From Bacteroidota bacterium (GTDB lineage Bacteria > Bacteroidota > Bacteroidia > Chitinophagales > Chitinophagaceae), in the NCBI GenBank assembly GCA_030706635.1, contig JAUZOD010000001.1:186001-250000 (forward strand): 64,000 bases of DNA. Reading direction: 5' to 3'. Below are positions 55,210-62,715 of this stretch, piece by piece. The notes under the pieces are model-generated. The model was not told the DNA's origin. It saw only the letters and a list, made by a program, of their open reading frames with translations, and made no database searches. Made by a program: the position numbers and the translations under genes. Position 1 is the stretch's first letter; every line of letters starts with the position of its first letter.

Positions 55210-56079
55210 TTGAATTTGAACCATACTTCACATCATAAGGTCCTGATCTTTGGCAAACGCAAGATGGGGTTTATACCCTTACAAAGTGCAGAAAATCACC
55301 CATTCTTTCTTATATCTCCATTCGATTTTGCCCGGATCAAAGAAAAAAAACTTGTTCGGAATTTATTTCCGGAATATCACCTATGGGATTTCATTTTGAA
55401 TAAGGACTGTTATACAAGCTCCGGAGTCATAAGGGAAAATACCTATATCCACTATTCCCCCGGCGAGCAAATGGCTGAAATTGAAATAGATAAAAACAGT
55501 GGTCTCCTCGTCATCTCAATCGTCGTAGGTCCCGGACTTATGCCCATTGGGGGCGCTCCGGTAAAACCGGGAGGAACTATAAGCGGGGCCATGATGAGGA
55601 TACTTTTAGAAATGGCCAATGAAAATCAAAAAGGTCAACCATCGGATCCGGCGCGGTTTTTTGCCCTAAAGTTGCTTCTAGCCCTCGCAACTCAACCGAA
55701 AGATGCACATAAAGCGTGCGCCCTATCCTTTTCAGATGCACGAAAAGTGCACGACATCATGGAGAGAGTAAAAATGCCGAAAGAGAAAGACAGGAGTTAT
55801 ATAAGGCTGTCGGATAGTTCGCATTTGAGTCTTCATTTGCTCAAATTGGGTTGCCGGGAATTATACGGGACAACCATCCCACAGATAGAGTTCCGGCTAA
55901 CTATGGAAAAATCCATGCGACTACTGTTGTCCGGGACCTTTTCCCTGCAGCAGATAAGTCAAATGGCGGGCTACGGGAGCCGATCCAACTTCATAACGGC
56001 ATTTAAAAGAAATTTCGGCATTACACCGTATCAGCTACGCGATTCGTTTAGACCGAAAACGAGAAGGCGAAATACCTAG
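55210..56079 (+). CDS. AraC family transcriptional regulator (copy 1)
   Basis: 289 residues. The C-terminal AraC HTH pair is visible in MRLLLSGTFSLQQISQMAGYGSRSNFITAFKRNFGITPYQLRD. The N-terminal 190 residues are a divergent sensor-type region without recognised domain. The start is doubtful: the frame begins at a TTG (55210), while an ATG at 55264 (MGFIPLQSAENHP) would give a 271-residue protein. It overlaps the next AraC gene by 45 bases, converging. Confidence 0.75.
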   Translation: MNLNHTSHHKVLIFGKRKMGFIPLQSAENHPFFLISPFDFARIKEKKLVRNLFPEYHLWDFILNKDCYTSSGVIRENTYIHYSPGEQMAEIEIDKNSGLLVISIVVGPGLMPIGGAPVKPGGTISGAMMRILLEMANENQKGQPSDPARFFALKLLLALATQPKDAHKACALSFSDARKVHDIMERVKMPKEKDRSYIRLSDSSHLSLHLLKLGCRELYGTTIPQIEFRLTMEKSMRLLLSGTFSLQQISQMAGYGSRSNFITAFKRNFGITPYQLRDSFRPKTRRRNT

Positions 56080-56937
56080 TTGCTTTTTAAATGATTTGGA
56101 AAAATGAGCGATATTCGAAAACCCGACCTCGCCGGATATACCATTTAATGACATACCGGTCGTATCAAGTAATTGCATTGCCAATTGTATTCGTGCCCGC
56201 ATAATAAACCTGAATATTGTTAATCCGTATATCCTTTTAAATTCGATTTTTAACCGGTATTCATTGATTCCTGCCCGGATTGACAGGTTTTTAAAGGTAA
56301 AGCGGCCGGCCAGGTTTCTTAATATATATTCCCCAAGGTCGTAAATCCGGTCCTGATCGTAAGCAGGTGTACTTTCATGTTGGGTAACAATCTTGTACCA
56401 GGTAATTTGTTTCAGATATGAAAGCAACAGATATTCCATTCTGGCCTCTAATAACCGGGTGTCTGGTTTTGAATAGGCAACTTCCTCCAGTATTTCCTCG
56501 ACCAGCCTCTGGATCTCTGGCCCGGCCGAAATCGCCAATTCTGTTAAGCAGCCATCTTTCCGCTCTGTAACTAATTGCATGAAATTCTTCAATATATAAA
56601 ACGACGACTCAAATAAATGAAGCCGGTCCGGAGAAATGTAAAGACTCAGCAACTCATAATGCCCCGCAGTCGGCAGGTGAACCTTATAGTCAATGCCGGA
56701 TTCGTAAAAGAGTTGACAGCAGTATTGAGGCAACAAACAGTTCCGGACAAAAAAAGCCTTTCTGAGCGCAAAAACCAAACGGGCATAGCCGGGATAACCA
56801 CTCAGCAAAAAATCCGATGCAGATTGAACGTCAAACTCAGAAATAACCAGGGCAAACCCGGGACCTGCCGGCGGCGCACGCAGATCAATCCTGAATGAGT
56901 CCCCCTCACTGACTAAGTATCCTTTGCTGGAACGCAT
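56035..56937 (-). CDS. AraC family transcriptional regulator (copy 2)
   Basis: 300 residues. The C-terminal HTH region reads MRARIQLAMQLLDTTGMSLN and GISGEVGFSNIAHFSKSFKK, with the normal two helix-turn-helix units. The N-terminal region (about 1-200) is divergent from copy 1 but has the same general layout. It ends inside copy 1, with the two stops 45 bases past each other, and is divergent from copy 3 across about 96 bases. Confidence 0.8.
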   Translation of the reverse strand: MRSSKGYLVSEGDSFRIDLRAPPAGPGFALVISEFDVQSASDFLLSGYPGYARLVFALRKAFFVRNCLLPQYCCQLFYESGIDYKVHLPTAGHYELLSLYISPDRLHLFESSFYILKNFMQLVTERKDGCLTELAISAGPEIQRLVEEILEEVAYSKPDTRLLEARMEYLLLSYLKQITWYKIVTQHESTPAYDQDRIYDLGEYILRNLAGRFTFKNLSIRAGINEYRLKIEFKRIYGLTIFRFIMRARIQLAMQLLDTTGMSLNGISGEVGFSNIAHFSKSFKKQLGISPSRFRSKRIA

Positions 56938-57033
56938 AAGTAAGGTTTACTGAATTTACACAAAAATTCAAATTATTTACTCCGTAATTGACAATACTAA
57001 AATCGAAGGCAGCGCTAGCTTTGAGAAAAGCCC

Positions 57034-57963
57034 ATGCTTCCAGTATTAACCTCCGGAATATCCGGAAATATTGCTTTATGCCCGGACAAAAATCCCGGAT
57101 TTCCCGTATTAGCGGGCTGGGATTATTACACCGGCGGAAATAATTATCCGGTGAAGCTTCAGCTCTGTTCAAATAATTTTATACAGGTCGAGTTATATGC
57201 AATACATCCAAAACGCAGTGAGCAAATCCGTTTCTCAGACATTATGTATCCGGGTCTGGTCATTTCCGTTTTTGGCAAAAGTTGCTATGTAAAATACAGT
57301 TCCCGCGAGAAATTACTATTCCATGACCGAAGCTGCCACCTCGTTCGCAATGCCCCAGATGACTATTTCGTGGAATTTCCGGTTGACGGGCAATATTTGA
57401 TCTCTTTCATCCGGTATGCAAATGATTTCGCCTTATCACTGGATACAAAGTTATTTGGCATGACAGTTCGCCGTCCTGTAATCCTCAACAGAGAAGGAAT
57501 GGAACTACTTTCTGCGTTGCACTTTGATCCGCAATATATCGATATGTCCGATTTCATTCGGGAGGAAATCCTGCGGTTTCTAATCACCTGGTATTTCAAC
57601 CGGGCTACCGCTGGATTCCTTCAACCGTCACATATAAGCCCGGAAGAAGCCGAAACGTTTTATGACGAGAAAAACATCCTGCTGGAATCAGCTAATCATC
57701 GTTTACCCGTTCAGGAACTCCTCAGATCAGCCGGTATCCGGAATATTTATCTGTTTCGGAAGAGATTAAGACAATTTTACGGCCTAAATATCAGGGCGTT
57801 TCTCACAGAGGCAAAACTTCTGAAAGCCGTAACCTTACTAAAAGATCAGGAATTTTCGATCAAACAAATTGCCTCCATGGCGGGATTTGTGAATGTCTCC
57901 TACTTTACCCGTGTTTTCACCCTGTATTTTCATGAACCGCCCGGCAAATTCCAGAAATCATAA
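57034..57963 (+). CDS. AraC family transcriptional regulator (copy 3)
   Basis: 309 residues with the C-terminal HTH pair in ILLESANHRLPVQELLRSAG and LLKDQEFSIKQIASMAGFVN, followed by SYFTRVFTLYFHEPPGKFQ. The N-terminal 200 residues are a divergent domain resembling copy 2 in layout. It is the nearest regulator upstream of the MauE-like gene (113-base gap) and shares its direction, so it is the best candidate controller of that operon. Confidence 0.8.
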   Translation: MLPVLTSGISGNIALCPDKNPGFPVLAGWDYYTGGNNYPVKLQLCSNNFIQVELYAIHPKRSEQIRFSDIMYPGLVISVFGKSCYVKYSSREKLLFHDRSCHLVRNAPDDYFVEFPVDGQYLISFIRYANDFALSLDTKLFGMTVRRPVILNREGMELLSALHFDPQYIDMSDFIREEILRFLITWYFNRATAGFLQPSHISPEEAETFYDEKNILLESANHRLPVQELLRSAGIRNIYLFRKRLRQFYGLNIRAFLTEAKLLKAVTLLKDQEFSIKQIASMAGFVNVSYFTRVFTLYFHEPPGKFQKS

Positions 57964-58051
57964 TACCGGAAAAGACAAAGAATAGTTTAATACAGACAAA
58001 AGATAGAAGCATCAGAATTAGGAACCGGCAGACCGATTTACGGACCTTTCC

Positions 58052-58066
58052 ATTCGTTAAACGAAT
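58052..58066 (+). promoter_or_regulatory. Perfect 15-bp palindrome just upstream of the MauE-like gene
   Basis: ATTCGTT-A-AACGAAT is a perfect inverted repeat with 7-base arms around one base. It lies 9 bases before the ATG at 58076, in the 113-base gap after the third AraC gene. It may be a regulator binding site, or a leader hairpin; such 7-base arms do arise by chance a few times in a window this size, so position is the main support. Confidence 0.4.
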
Positions 58067-58075
58067 ATAAAAATC

Positions 58076-58513
58076 ATGATGAAGATAAAAGCCATAGCCA
58101 TTGAAATCATTTCTACCTTATTCGTGATCCTTTTTATTTACGCCGCAGCAAGCAAATTGATGGACATCCAGAAGTTCCGGGTCCAGATTGGACAATCGCC
58201 TTTACTGACCCGTTATGTTGGCCTGATAATCTATGGAATCCCGGCCCTGGAAATCCTCATATCGTCAATGATTATCTATCCGGCGTTGAGAAAAACCGGC
58301 CTTTACGCCTCGTTTACACTAATGACCGCTTTTACGCTTTACATCGTCGCCCTGCTGCATTATGACTCGCATGTGCCCTGCTCATGCGGCGGCATTTTGC
58401 AAAAAATGTCCTGGAACACCCACATCTGGTTCAATACAGTATTTATCATTCTGTCAGTAGCCGGAATCCTCCTGGAGGAGCAGAAGGAACAACATTTTGT
58501 TGCAATAAAATAA
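58076..58513 (+). CDS. MauE/DoxX-like redox-associated membrane protein
   Basis: 145 residues with four transmembrane helices (about 8-24, 45-68, 75-96 and 113-133). The MauE-type Cys pair is Cys102 and Cys104 in HVPCSCGGILQKMSW. MauE in methylamine-utilising bacteria works with thioredoxin-like MauD to form or maintain disulfides in the small subunit of methylamine dehydrogenase. In Bacteroidota, MauE homologues lie beside small cysteine peptides. Here the next gene is such a peptide. Confidence 0.85.
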   Translation: MMKIKAIAIEIISTLFVILFIYAAASKLMDIQKFRVQIGQSPLLTRYVGLIIYGIPALEILISSMIIYPALRKTGLYASFTLMTAFTLYIVALLHYDSHVPCSCGGILQKMSWNTHIWFNTVFIILSVAGILLEEQKEQHFVAIK

Positions 58514-58569
58514 GGGTAAGCCGAAAACCTTAAATAGAGTAGGCAGTATTCCTCACATAAAGTTTTTTA

Positions 58570-58593
58570 CCGCTTTTTAAAATATAAAAGCGG
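58570..58593 (+). promoter_or_regulatory. Hairpin directly upstream of the cysteine-peptide start
   Basis: CCGCTTTT pairs with AAAAGCGG (8-base stem, 8-base loop), ending 8 bases before the ATG at 58602. No T-run follows, so it is not a terminator. It may stabilise the 5' end of a processed transcript, act as a processing site, or affect translation. Confidence 0.5.
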
Positions 58594-58601
58594 AACATTC
58601 C

Positions 58602-58826
58602 ATGAAAAAAATAAAAATCGGACTTACCGCATCGGCAATCGTCTTTGCATTGATTGGTGCCTTCGCCTTTAAAACACCTAAAGAACTGCTTTCAGATGGT
58701 TATCAAGGCACACCATGCGTCCAAGTGACGACATGCGGGGCAGGGAGTTTCACCTGTAAGTTTAATGGCCAAACGGCTTTTACTACTAGCTCCTGCATAA
58801 CTGCAGCTAAGCAGGAAAACCCTTAA
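58602..58826 (+). CDS. Exported four-cysteine peptide, DUF6520-like
   Basis: 74 residues. MKKIKIGLTASAIVFALIGA and following FAF form a signal peptide or leader; about 45 residues remain. Mature part contains four cysteines (Cys39, 45, 52, 65), which could make two disulfides, in a Gly/Thr/Ser-rich context (CVQVTTCGAGSFTC). This looks like the DUF6520 family of small Bacteroidota proteins, which have no known function. It follows the MauE-like gene, with a hairpin in front and a terminator behind, a layout that would let the peptide be made in much greater amounts than its neighbours. Confidence 0.8.
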   Translation: MKKIKIGLTASAIVFALIGAFAFKTPKELLSDGYQGTPCVQVTTCGAGSFTCKFNGQTAFTTSSCITAAKQENP

Positions 58827-58835
58827 GGTTTGATG

Positions 58836-58862
58836 AAAGGGGGCAAACAGATGCCCCTTTTT
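58836..58862 (+). terminator. Rho-independent terminator after the cysteine-peptide gene
   Basis: AAAGGGGGCA pairs with TGCCCCTTT, allowing one bulged G, around a 6-base loop, and the final T-run extends to five. It begins 9 bases after the peptide stop and lies ahead of the 355-residue gene, so that gene is probably expressed at a lower level. Confidence 0.85.
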
Positions 58863-58895
58863 AACTACAATTTAAATTAACTATAAAATATCCCG

Positions 58896-59963
58896 ATGTC
58901 CGTAGGGAATAAATTACTGATCTGTTTTGCATTTTCCGCTCTTCTGATTATTGGACTGGGAATTGATGCTATTTATAACACACATTACCTCTCAGCGTTT
59001 AGACGGTTGTATCCTCCTCACACCCTGAATAACCCAAGCATCATTCAGCTTCCAAAGGAAAAGTTCTACATCGCAGGCTGCACATCTAAGTATATCTATC
59101 TCGGCAGTTATTCCTTACCCTTTCATTTATTGAGGATTGACTTTTCACTGAAGGATAGCCTATCCATAAATTTGCCAATTCCAAAAGGAAACCGTTTGCA
59201 TGGTAAAACAATAAAGCTACAATTAGACTCCCCCAATATTTATTTGGTGGATGAATCCAATACAACGATTCTTTCCTGCCCCATTTCCAATCCCGATAGC
59301 CTTCGTTACCTGCCAATCAAAATTCGGATTCCTTCGCTTGAATGCAAAGCAATAAGTGCCTGCAGTTTTATTGTCAGGAACGCGGACTCAAGCGCAAAAT
59401 CTGCAGTTTTAACCAAACTCTCCTCCAATTCAATTCCGACGAAAGTAATGAGCAGGAATCTATTGCAAAAACAGATTGATGGTATTTTTGATACCGACGG
59501 AATGTTGCATTTTGATCAGTCTCTAAATCAACTGGTCTACGTTTATTTCTACCGGAATCAATACATCGTAATGGATACAAATCTCCGGGTTCAATGCCGG
59601 GGTAAAACATTGGATAGCAACAGTAAGGCAAAAATCAGTGTGACATATATCCCCTCAGACGATGAAACAACAATGTCCATGCCGCCATTTTCAGTAAATA
59701 AATTGAGTGCTGTGGACGAGGACTATCTGTTTATTCAATCCGCCTTGATGGCTGTAAATGAAGACAAAAATGCGTTTCGGAACAACTCCGCTATGGACGT
59801 TTATAACCTGAAGAAGCAGCTCTATGAATTTAGCTTTTACCTTCCCAGCACAGCAAATAACAAAATGCAGAGTTTTAAAGTTTCGCACCAGAAATTGATC
59901 GCCTTGCATGGGCCGTATTTGGAGGTGTACCAGATCAACCCTGGGTATTTAACCCGGCACTAA
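58896..59963 (+). CDS. Anchored protein of unknown function, 355 aa
   Basis: An N-terminal hydrophobic helix (LLICFAFSALLIIGLGIDAIY) is followed by about 330 soluble residues rich in beta-strand patterns. Several stretches suggest a beta-propeller-like repeat (KYIYLGSYSLPFHLLRIDF, PNIYLVDESNTTILSCPIS, NQLVYVYFYRNQYIVMDTN), comparable to six-bladed propeller proteins, but I cannot assign a family. It lies in the MauE/peptide direction behind a terminator and overlaps the TlpA-like gene end by 4 bases. Role in the system unknown; it may be the periplasmic partner of the MauE-like protein. Confidence 0.65.
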   Translation: MSVGNKLLICFAFSALLIIGLGIDAIYNTHYLSAFRRLYPPHTLNNPSIIQLPKEKFYIAGCTSKYIYLGSYSLPFHLLRIDFSLKDSLSINLPIPKGNRLHGKTIKLQLDSPNIYLVDESNTTILSCPISNPDSLRYLPIKIRIPSLECKAISACSFIVRNADSSAKSAVLTKLSSNSIPTKVMSRNLLQKQIDGIFDTDGMLHFDQSLNQLVYVYFYRNQYIVMDTNLRVQCRGKTLDSNSKAKISVTYIPSDDETTMSMPPFSVNKLSAVDEDYLFIQSALMAVNEDKNAFRNNSAMDVYNLKKQLYEFSFYLPSTANNKMQSFKVSHQKLIALHGPYLEVYQINPGYLTRH

Positions 59964-61306
59964 CCCGCTGTTTCATTAACCGGATCACGGATAACAATTA
60001 CATTCATTTCCTTAAGCCCCTGTTCAAGGATTAGTCCCTTTTTCCGGATAGCCTTTTTTATATCATTCAAATCCGTCATTATAGCACTGAATTCCAGGTC
60101 AATATTGTCCTTTATCCCCGTTTCATCAACGAACATTTGTGTTTGATAATAGCTGTCTAAATCGGAAATCAGGTCCTTCACCGGCCTGTTTACCAACAAT
60201 AAATGGATGAAGTCAGCATCAAAAACAGGTTTCTCCCCTTTTGTCTTTAATAGCCGCTTCGCGACCGCCGTCGAAGTTATTTTAAAGTAGGGCTCTGATC
60301 TCCTTTCCACCCGCACACTAAATCCAAAATAATTTTTCAGGTCATTCCGCATAATCTGCTGAAGATAATGGGCATTAGCCTTCTCCTCTGGAACAATCAG
60401 GCTATAACTATAAAGATTGTCTCCTGTTACCGAACTGAATTGAAACAGAGAAGTGTCACTCATTTCGAGTACCGGAAAATACTTCCAGTTGCCATAGTGA
60501 TTTTGGACGTCCCCGGCTTGACCTATCATACGGGGATAGGTAAACGGGACGGTGTCTCCATAAGCCAGCCTGTATAAGAAATAAAGAGGTATCCCGGTCA
60601 TTTGAATCATTTTACCATCTCTACTGCTTATATAATCATCATAATGGAACGAGCTTTTCGGATCCCATTTCGCCAGCAGGGATCTGAATAAGAAAGCAGT
60701 ATCCGATCCGCCGTTGCCATCAATCAACAAAGGCTTTTGATCGTTGTAATAGTCATCTAACGCCGATTCCTGTTGCGAATTAAGACACAGCCGGGCATGC
60801 AGGGATTTGCCCGCAATAAAATCCAGCGCCTCATCCCTTTCTATATTTGTCGTTACCGCCTTTACAATTCCATTGCCATCGATCCATATAGCGTATGGAA
60901 CATGATCTATTTGAAATTGCCTGAACAACAGCGTATCATAAACAACTGGGAGATTCAATCCGTAATGCCTCCTGAATTTTTCATAATAATTCCGGATGAA
61001 CCGGTCATCCTTGCCAACCAAAATAATCTGGATCTTATCCTTAAACTCCTTCTGAATTTGGTTGATCTTTGGCATCCGGATAAAACAAATATCACAGCCC
61101 GCTGAAAAAAACTCGAGTATTATCCGTTTGTTTCTGAGATCGCCCAATGAAGCCCGTTTTAATGAGAAATAACTGATATTATTAAGTTCAAAATCCGGAC
61201 AGGACTTTCCCACGACAGGGAAATTTTCATTAGAGGATGTCTGGGCAAGACAAGGAGAATTGACCAGTGTAAAAAGGCAAAAAGCAACTATTTTGGATAT
61301 TTTCAT
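59960..61306 (-). CDS. TlpA-like thioredoxin with C-terminal DUF3738-like region
   Basis: 448 residues. Signal peptide to about 21 (CLFTLVNSPCLAQ). Thioredoxin fold (about 30-165) with the active site FFSAGCDICFIRMPK (Cys71 and Cys74; CDIC rather than CGPC) and cis-Pro segment HVPYAIWIDGNG. The C-terminal half (about 200-445) ends in a pattern like the DUF3738 / TIGR03435 domain (NRPVKDLISDL, FVDETGIKDNIDLEFSA, then KKGLILEQGLKEMNVIVI). Predicted extracytoplasmic thiol-disulfide exchange. It is the last gene of the minus-strand SusC-SusD-TlpA run and converges on the MauE/peptide operon. Confidence 0.82.
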   Translation of the reverse strand: MKISKIVAFCLFTLVNSPCLAQTSSNENFPVVGKSCPDFELNNISYFSLKRASLGDLRNKRIILEFFSAGCDICFIRMPKINQIQKEFKDKIQIILVGKDDRFIRNYYEKFRRHYGLNLPVVYDTLLFRQFQIDHVPYAIWIDGNGIVKAVTTNIERDEALDFIAGKSLHARLCLNSQQESALDDYYNDQKPLLIDGNGGSDTAFLFRSLLAKWDPKSSFHYDDYISSRDGKMIQMTGIPLYFLYRLAYGDTVPFTYPRMIGQAGDVQNHYGNWKYFPVLEMSDTSLFQFSSVTGDNLYSYSLIVPEEKANAHYLQQIMRNDLKNYFGFSVRVERRSEPYFKITSTAVAKRLLKTKGEKPVFDADFIHLLLVNRPVKDLISDLDSYYQTQMFVDETGIKDNIDLEFSAIMTDLNDIKKAIRKKGLILEQGLKEMNVIVIRDPVNETAG

Positions 61307-61332
61307 TTGACTGGTTTAAAAGGAACCGGAAA

Positions 61333-62706
61333 TCAATACCCCTTATTTTGAATAAGGTTGGGATCATTCTGTATTTCGGTGATGGGAATGGGCGCAAGCG
61401 TATCGGTATCCTGCCAGCCCGGTTTTATAGGTGATAAAACAGCATTTGCCAGATGACGACGAACAAGATCAAACCAACGATGACCCCACTCACAAAATAA
61501 TTCATGACGTCTTTCAATACCTATCATGGCTAAACAGGAATCCTGCGTTGAAATACTTGAAAGAAGGGGCAAAGACGCGCGGCTCCGGATGGCATTGATG
61601 TCTTCAACTGACCCGGTAAAATTATTCTGCATAGCCCGGGCTTCGGCCCGGATTAAGTATTGCTCCGCCAACCGGAGAACCATATAATACTCCTGCAGAT
61701 TCCCACCGTTTTGAATCTCATATTTAAATGGAAAGAAGTAAGTATTTGGCCCAACGACAATACTATCTATCCAAATAGCTCTTCTGGCATCTCCGGGTTC
61801 CCAACTGTTAATCAGGGAATTGGAAAGCGCTACCTGCGCGGGCGCAGAAGTTGGCTGTCCATGGAGTATAAACTCATATCCTTCCCAGGTATTGTAGCTC
61901 GGATTCACCGGGGCCAGCTGCCAGATGGCCTCCGAACTATTTTTCAGAAAAACCTTGCTTAAATCAGTTTCAAGCTGATATAATCCTGATCCAATAACCT
62001 GGCTGGCAAACTGCTCGGCATCCACCCAATCGTGATCATAAAGTTTTACCCTCGCCATCAATGCCAGTGCCGAAGACCGGTTCACGCGTGCTCTCTCACC
62101 TCCCGAAAAATGGTAATCTATACTGAGTAAAGGAATTGCATCGCCCAGATCCTGCATGATTTTCTGAAAAATCTCTTTCCGGCTAATCTGAACGGCCTCT
62201 TGATTGGTACGATAATCTGTGGTACTGACGTAAGGGATGTTTCCAAAATATTGGAGAAGATAGAAATGACAGAAAGCTCGCAGAAACTTTACTTCGCCCT
62301 CAAACTGGCTCCTCGCCCCAGAACTGATTTTAAGAGAATGGCTAAGACCTTCCAGCACTGCGTTGGACTCGTAAATGTATTTATATGCAGTTTTCCACAA
62401 GGATTGCAGATTTGTACTTGCGGGATTGATGGCGTTATTGTAGAATGCAGACTGATCCGAACCAGCGGCATAGGTCTGAAACTCATCCGCCTGTAATCCC
62501 GTGAGTAGTGTGAGGTTACCCCCGCAGATTCCCAGGAAACTGGTCATCATATCGCCGTAAATTCCCGACACCGCCGCGTTGGCAGTAACACTATCTTCAA
62601 ACAGGGTCGAGTTGCTGAGCTGGGTTATCGGCGGAGCGACAGAAATCCATTTTTTGCAGGATCCTACAGCAAAAATTATTATCAGTATAATACAGATCCA
62701 TTTCAT
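61333..62706 (-). CDS. SusD/RagB-like outer membrane lipoprotein
   Basis: 457 residues with lipobox Cys in FAVGSC (about 17). The helical SusD features are SVTANAAVSGIYGDMM, GEVKFLRAFCHFYLLQYFGNIPY, ALALMARVKLYDHDWVDAE, VLRLAEQYLIRAEARAMQ, NAIRSRASLP and C-terminal ERRHELFCEWGHRWFDLVRR. It is a different subfamily from the SusD-like_2 copy at 19.5 kb. It lies 10 bases after the SusC-like gene and 27 bases ahead of the TlpA-like gene. Confidence 0.95.
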   Translation of the reverse strand: MKWICIILIIIFAVGSCKKWISVAPPITQLSNSTLFEDSVTANAAVSGIYGDMMTSFLGICGGNLTLLTGLQADEFQTYAAGSDQSAFYNNAINPASTNLQSLWKTAYKYIYESNAVLEGLSHSLKISSGARSQFEGEVKFLRAFCHFYLLQYFGNIPYVSTTDYRTNQEAVQISRKEIFQKIMQDLGDAIPLLSIDYHFSGGERARVNRSSALALMARVKLYDHDWVDAEQFASQVIGSGLYQLETDLSKVFLKNSSEAIWQLAPVNPSYNTWEGYEFILHGQPTSAPAQVALSNSLINSWEPGDARRAIWIDSIVVGPNTYFFPFKYEIQNGGNLQEYYMVLRLAEQYLIRAEARAMQNNFTGSVEDINAIRSRASLPLLSSISTQDSCLAMIGIERRHELFCEWGHRWFDLVRRHLANAVLSPIKPGWQDTDTLAPIPITEIQNDPNLIQNKGY

Positions 62707-62715
62707 AAATCATTT

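Noticed and set aside
58076-58826. Reading the MauE-like gene and peptide as a methylamine dehydrogenase locus.
   Set aside because: No large or small dehydrogenase subunit or other mau gene is present; the peptide is far too short.
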